Shown: positions 14,815 to 16,334 of the stretch, piece after piece | Layout: the number at the start of each line of letters is the position of its first letter | Numbering within the stretch: the stretch's first letter is position 1 | Assembly: GCA_050117315.1 (NCBI GenBank) | Contig: JASFMY010000144.1 | Location: 1-16,334 of the forward strand | Length of the DNA stretch: 16,334 nt | From: JANQIV01 sp050117315 | GTDB lineage: Bacteria; Bacteroidota; Ignavibacteria; Ignavibacteriales; Melioribacteraceae | Direction: 5' to 3' | Translations under genes and position numbers: made by a program | Notes under the pieces: model-generated | What the model saw: only the letters and a program-made list of their open reading frames with translations | What the model was told of the DNA's origin: nothing | The model's database searches: none

Positions 14815-15639
14815 TTATTCAAATATATGAAAACTGTTTTGTAGTACATTTGAAAGAACAAGTGAAAACATTGCCGCCGCAAACCCTACTAAAGATAGAA
14901 TGATAAGTTTTTTCCCGTACCAATGAGAAAATATTTTATATGCTAAAGCTGATCCGTAAATCAGCCAGATAAATGCTGTTGTTATAAGCTTCGGATCGAA
15001 ATAACTAAAGTTTGGGAATGCATCCGGAAGCCATATTATTCCGATAGTTATAGCAATGGTTAATAACACAAAACCAATTATTAAAGAGTAATAGTTTAAT
15101 TTTTCCAGGATTTCCAGGCTGGGCAGTCTGTTAAAAAATATTCCGAACTTATTTTTCTTTATTGATTTGTACATTTGCAGGTATAATAGTCCATATACCG
15201 CAGACATAATGAACCCCGAGTAGCCAATCATTGCACTGATAACATGGCTGGCTAAAAATCTATTTTTTAGCACTTCTGCAACTTCGGTTAAATCTTCAAT
15301 GAAAAATGAGGAAAGCGCTTGAAAGATTACTGAGAAAAAAATTATAAATAATCCCGTTCCGCGGATATCGGTCAGCAATTCAAGGAGAAAATAAGAGAAA
15401 GCAATAGTACAAGCTAATAATGTAAATATCTCAAATTTATTAGTGATAGGCGCATGGTTAAATTCGATGGTTCTGAATATAGCATAAAACGAATGTAGTA
15501 TTAAAGTAAGAAATAGTATTGTCCGTTTAAAATTTGCAAAAATATTCTTCTCATTTAGAAAGTCGTAAAGGTAAGCTGCAAACGTAAATAGATACAAAAG
15601 AGGAAGTGTCGCATTTAAAAAGTGTATTGTTGGTAACAT
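14815..15639 (-). CDS. hemX: HemX/CcsA-family membrane protein
   Basis: This is an integral membrane protein of 274 residues with about eight hydrophobic segments (near 5-25, 40-58, 72-90, 97-113, 130-155, 184-204, 216-236, 244-264). It resembles the CcsA/HemX family of cytochrome c assembly proteins. His132 in ASHVISAMIGYSGF lines up with a conserved family His. The tryptophan-rich heme-handling segment is degenerate: where CcsA has WxWDPKE, this protein has SYFDPK (212-217). That and its place directly before hemA point to HemX, which in Bacillus lowers the amount of HemA. A direct role in cytochrome c maturation cannot be excluded. It is the first gene of the heme operon, starting at an ATG with no strong ribosome site. 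Confidence 0.75.
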   Translation of the reverse strand: MLPTIHFLNATLPLLYLFTFAAYLYDFLNEKNIFANFKRTILFLTLILHSFYAIFRTIEFNHAPITNKFEIFTLLACTIAFSYFLLELLTDIRGTGLFIIFFSVIFQALSSFFIEDLTEVAEVLKNRFLASHVISAMIGYSGFIMSAVYGLLYLQMYKSIKKNKFGIFFNRLPSLEILEKLNYYSLIIGFVLLTIAITIGIIWLPDAFPNFSYFDPKLITTAFIWLIYGSALAYKIFSHWYGKKLIILSLVGFAAAMFSLVLSNVLQNSFHIFE

Positions 15640-15743
15640 AAATTATTGCTTTATTTTATAGCGTAAAATATTATAAATAACAAATTCAAATTTATTGAAT
15701 TATTTATAAAAATGATAAAGTAATTTCCATGAAGTTGCTCGAT
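15640..15743 (-). promoter_or_regulatory. Leader and probable promoter region of the heme operon
   Basis: This AT-rich stretch lies between the upstream terminator and the first heme gene, so the operon promoter is expected here. On the minus strand TATAAT occurs (plus-strand 15671-15676 region), with a weak TTCAAT about 18 bases before it. A 17-base inverted repeat, ATTCAA-N5-TTGAAT (15684-15700), falls between or across these elements and could be an operator. None of these assignments is secure. Confidence 0.35.
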
Positions 15744-15777
15744 TAAAAAATAAAAGAGGGCGCCTCACAAGGCACCC
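15744..15777 (-). terminator. Intrinsic terminator of the T9SS-cargo gene
   Basis: On the minus strand GGGTGCCT, loop TGTG, AGGCGCCC forms an 8-pair stem (15770-15777 with 15758-15765, one G-U pair). It is followed directly by a U-rich run (TCTTTTATTTTTT). Stem, loop and U-tract are all as expected for a Rho-independent terminator, 27 bases after the stop of the gene at 15805. Confidence 0.88.
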
Positions 15778-15804
15778 CGATTGAAAGAAAGTTACAATAA
15801 AAAA

Positions 15805-16334
15805 TTATTTCATTAATATCAGCTTTTTTGTTTGTTTGAATTGCGGAGTAATTAGCTGGTAGAAATAAACACCGCTGGATAAATTTGATCCGTCGAAATC
15901 TACGGTATAAACACCGGCATTTTGGTTATCATCAACTAACGTTTCAACAAGGTTGCCAAGAATATCATATATCCTTAACTGAACTCTGCTGTTTTGAGGA
16001 AGTGAGTATTTAATCGTCGTACTCGGATTGAACGGGTTTGGATAGTTTTGTTCCAATTTGTAGTCGGTAGGTAATTCGTCCAATTGTTCCACGGCAGTAA
16101 TTGGAAAAGCAAGAAACGCCATTTGATCTTCGGTTAAGGCAGAAGCAAACATTAATTGATGTGAATCCCAGGTGTCTTTACCTATCGAAGACCAGTCTTT
16201 TGAATTACCAAGCGGGTCGTCTGTATTCCCGTTATAAGTAATGAAATCCATTTTTAACGAAGTCTCATAATCCGGCGGGAATGGAACTATACCTTCCAAA
16301 GTTGTTAATGTGCTGTCTGTATCACTCCATTGGG
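15805..16334 (-). CDS. Secreted protein with type IX secretion C-terminal sorting domain (partial)
   Basis: Only the C-terminal 176 or so residues are in the window. The reading frame stays open to base 16334 and the 5' end lies outside. The last 80-90 residues form a type A sorting domain: YKLEQNYPNPFNPSTTIKYS, then RIYDILGNLVETL, LSSGVYFYQL and a basic end, KKLILMK. Such domains direct proteins through the type IX secretion system and are removed or anchored at the cell surface. The preceding part (YNGNTDDPLGNSKDWSSIGK and neighbours) is not recognised and may be the end of an exported cargo domain. A TTG at 16299 is not a credible start because coding sequence continues upstream. The gene is separated from the heme operon by a strong terminator. 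Confidence 0.9.
   Translation of the reverse strand, partial: QWSDTDSTLTTLEGIVPFPPDYETSLKMDFITYNGNTDDPLGNSKDWSSIGKDTWDSHQLMFASALTEDQMAFLAFPITAVEQLDELPTDYKLEQNYPNPFNPSTTIKYSLPQNSRVQLRIYDILGNLVETLVDDNQNAGVYTVDFDGSNLSSGVYFYQLITPQFKQTKKLILMK

Noticed and set aside
16297..16299. TTG as the start codon of the sorting-domain protein
   Set aside because: The frame continues without a stop to the window edge, and a 164-residue product without a signal peptide would not suit a type IX cargo.

Overview
The window is AT-rich bacterial DNA dominated by one minus-strand heme-biosynthesis operon. The best guess for the host is a member of the Bacteroidota/Chlorobi group, most likely Ignavibacteria-like. 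This rests on a type IX secretion C-terminal sorting domain with the YPNPFNPST signature at the right edge, on the C5 (glutamyl-tRNA) heme route, and on Shine-Dalgarno (SD) sites of the GGAG/AAGGA type. It is inference from the sequence, not a database placement.

Left part (1-4372, plus strand). The window opens in a decayed IS630-family transposase fragment with an in-frame TGA and a later frame change. Next come a complete long-chain acyl-CoA synthetase (403-2310) and an exported M61-type metallopeptidase with a C-terminal PDZ-like region (2429-4198). The peptidase gene faces a small minus-strand lipoprotein gene (4373-4984). The convergent gap holds a hairpin directly after the peptidase stop and a nested inverted-repeat structure (about 4241-4340).

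Heme operon (5082-15639, minus strand; transcribed right to left). The order is hemX-like membrane protein, hemA, hemC, hemD, hemE, [GxxExxY nuclease-like gene], hemN, hemH, hemY, hemL. HemA and HemL make 5-aminolevulinate from glutamyl-tRNA. HemC, HemD and HemE make coproporphyrinogen III, HemN makes protoporphyrinogen IX without oxygen, HemY oxidises it to protoporphyrin IX, and HemH inserts iron. The only absent step is HemB (porphobilinogen synthase), which must be encoded elsewhere. Genes are packed with gaps of 0-19 bases except at one place. Between hemE and hemN a small GxxExxY/PD-(D/E)XK gene is bracketed by two near-identical 36-base direct repeats, one of them part of an imperfect 24-base-arm hairpin. 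This looks like a small mobile or repeat-associated cassette dropped into the operon. Several genes start at TTG (hemC, hemD, hemH, the GxxExxY gene).

Right edge (15640-16334). A short AT-rich leader and probable promoter of the heme operon lie downstream of a convincing intrinsic terminator (15744-15777). That terminator closes a minus-strand gene for a secreted protein ending in a type IX sorting domain. Its 5' end lies beyond the window.
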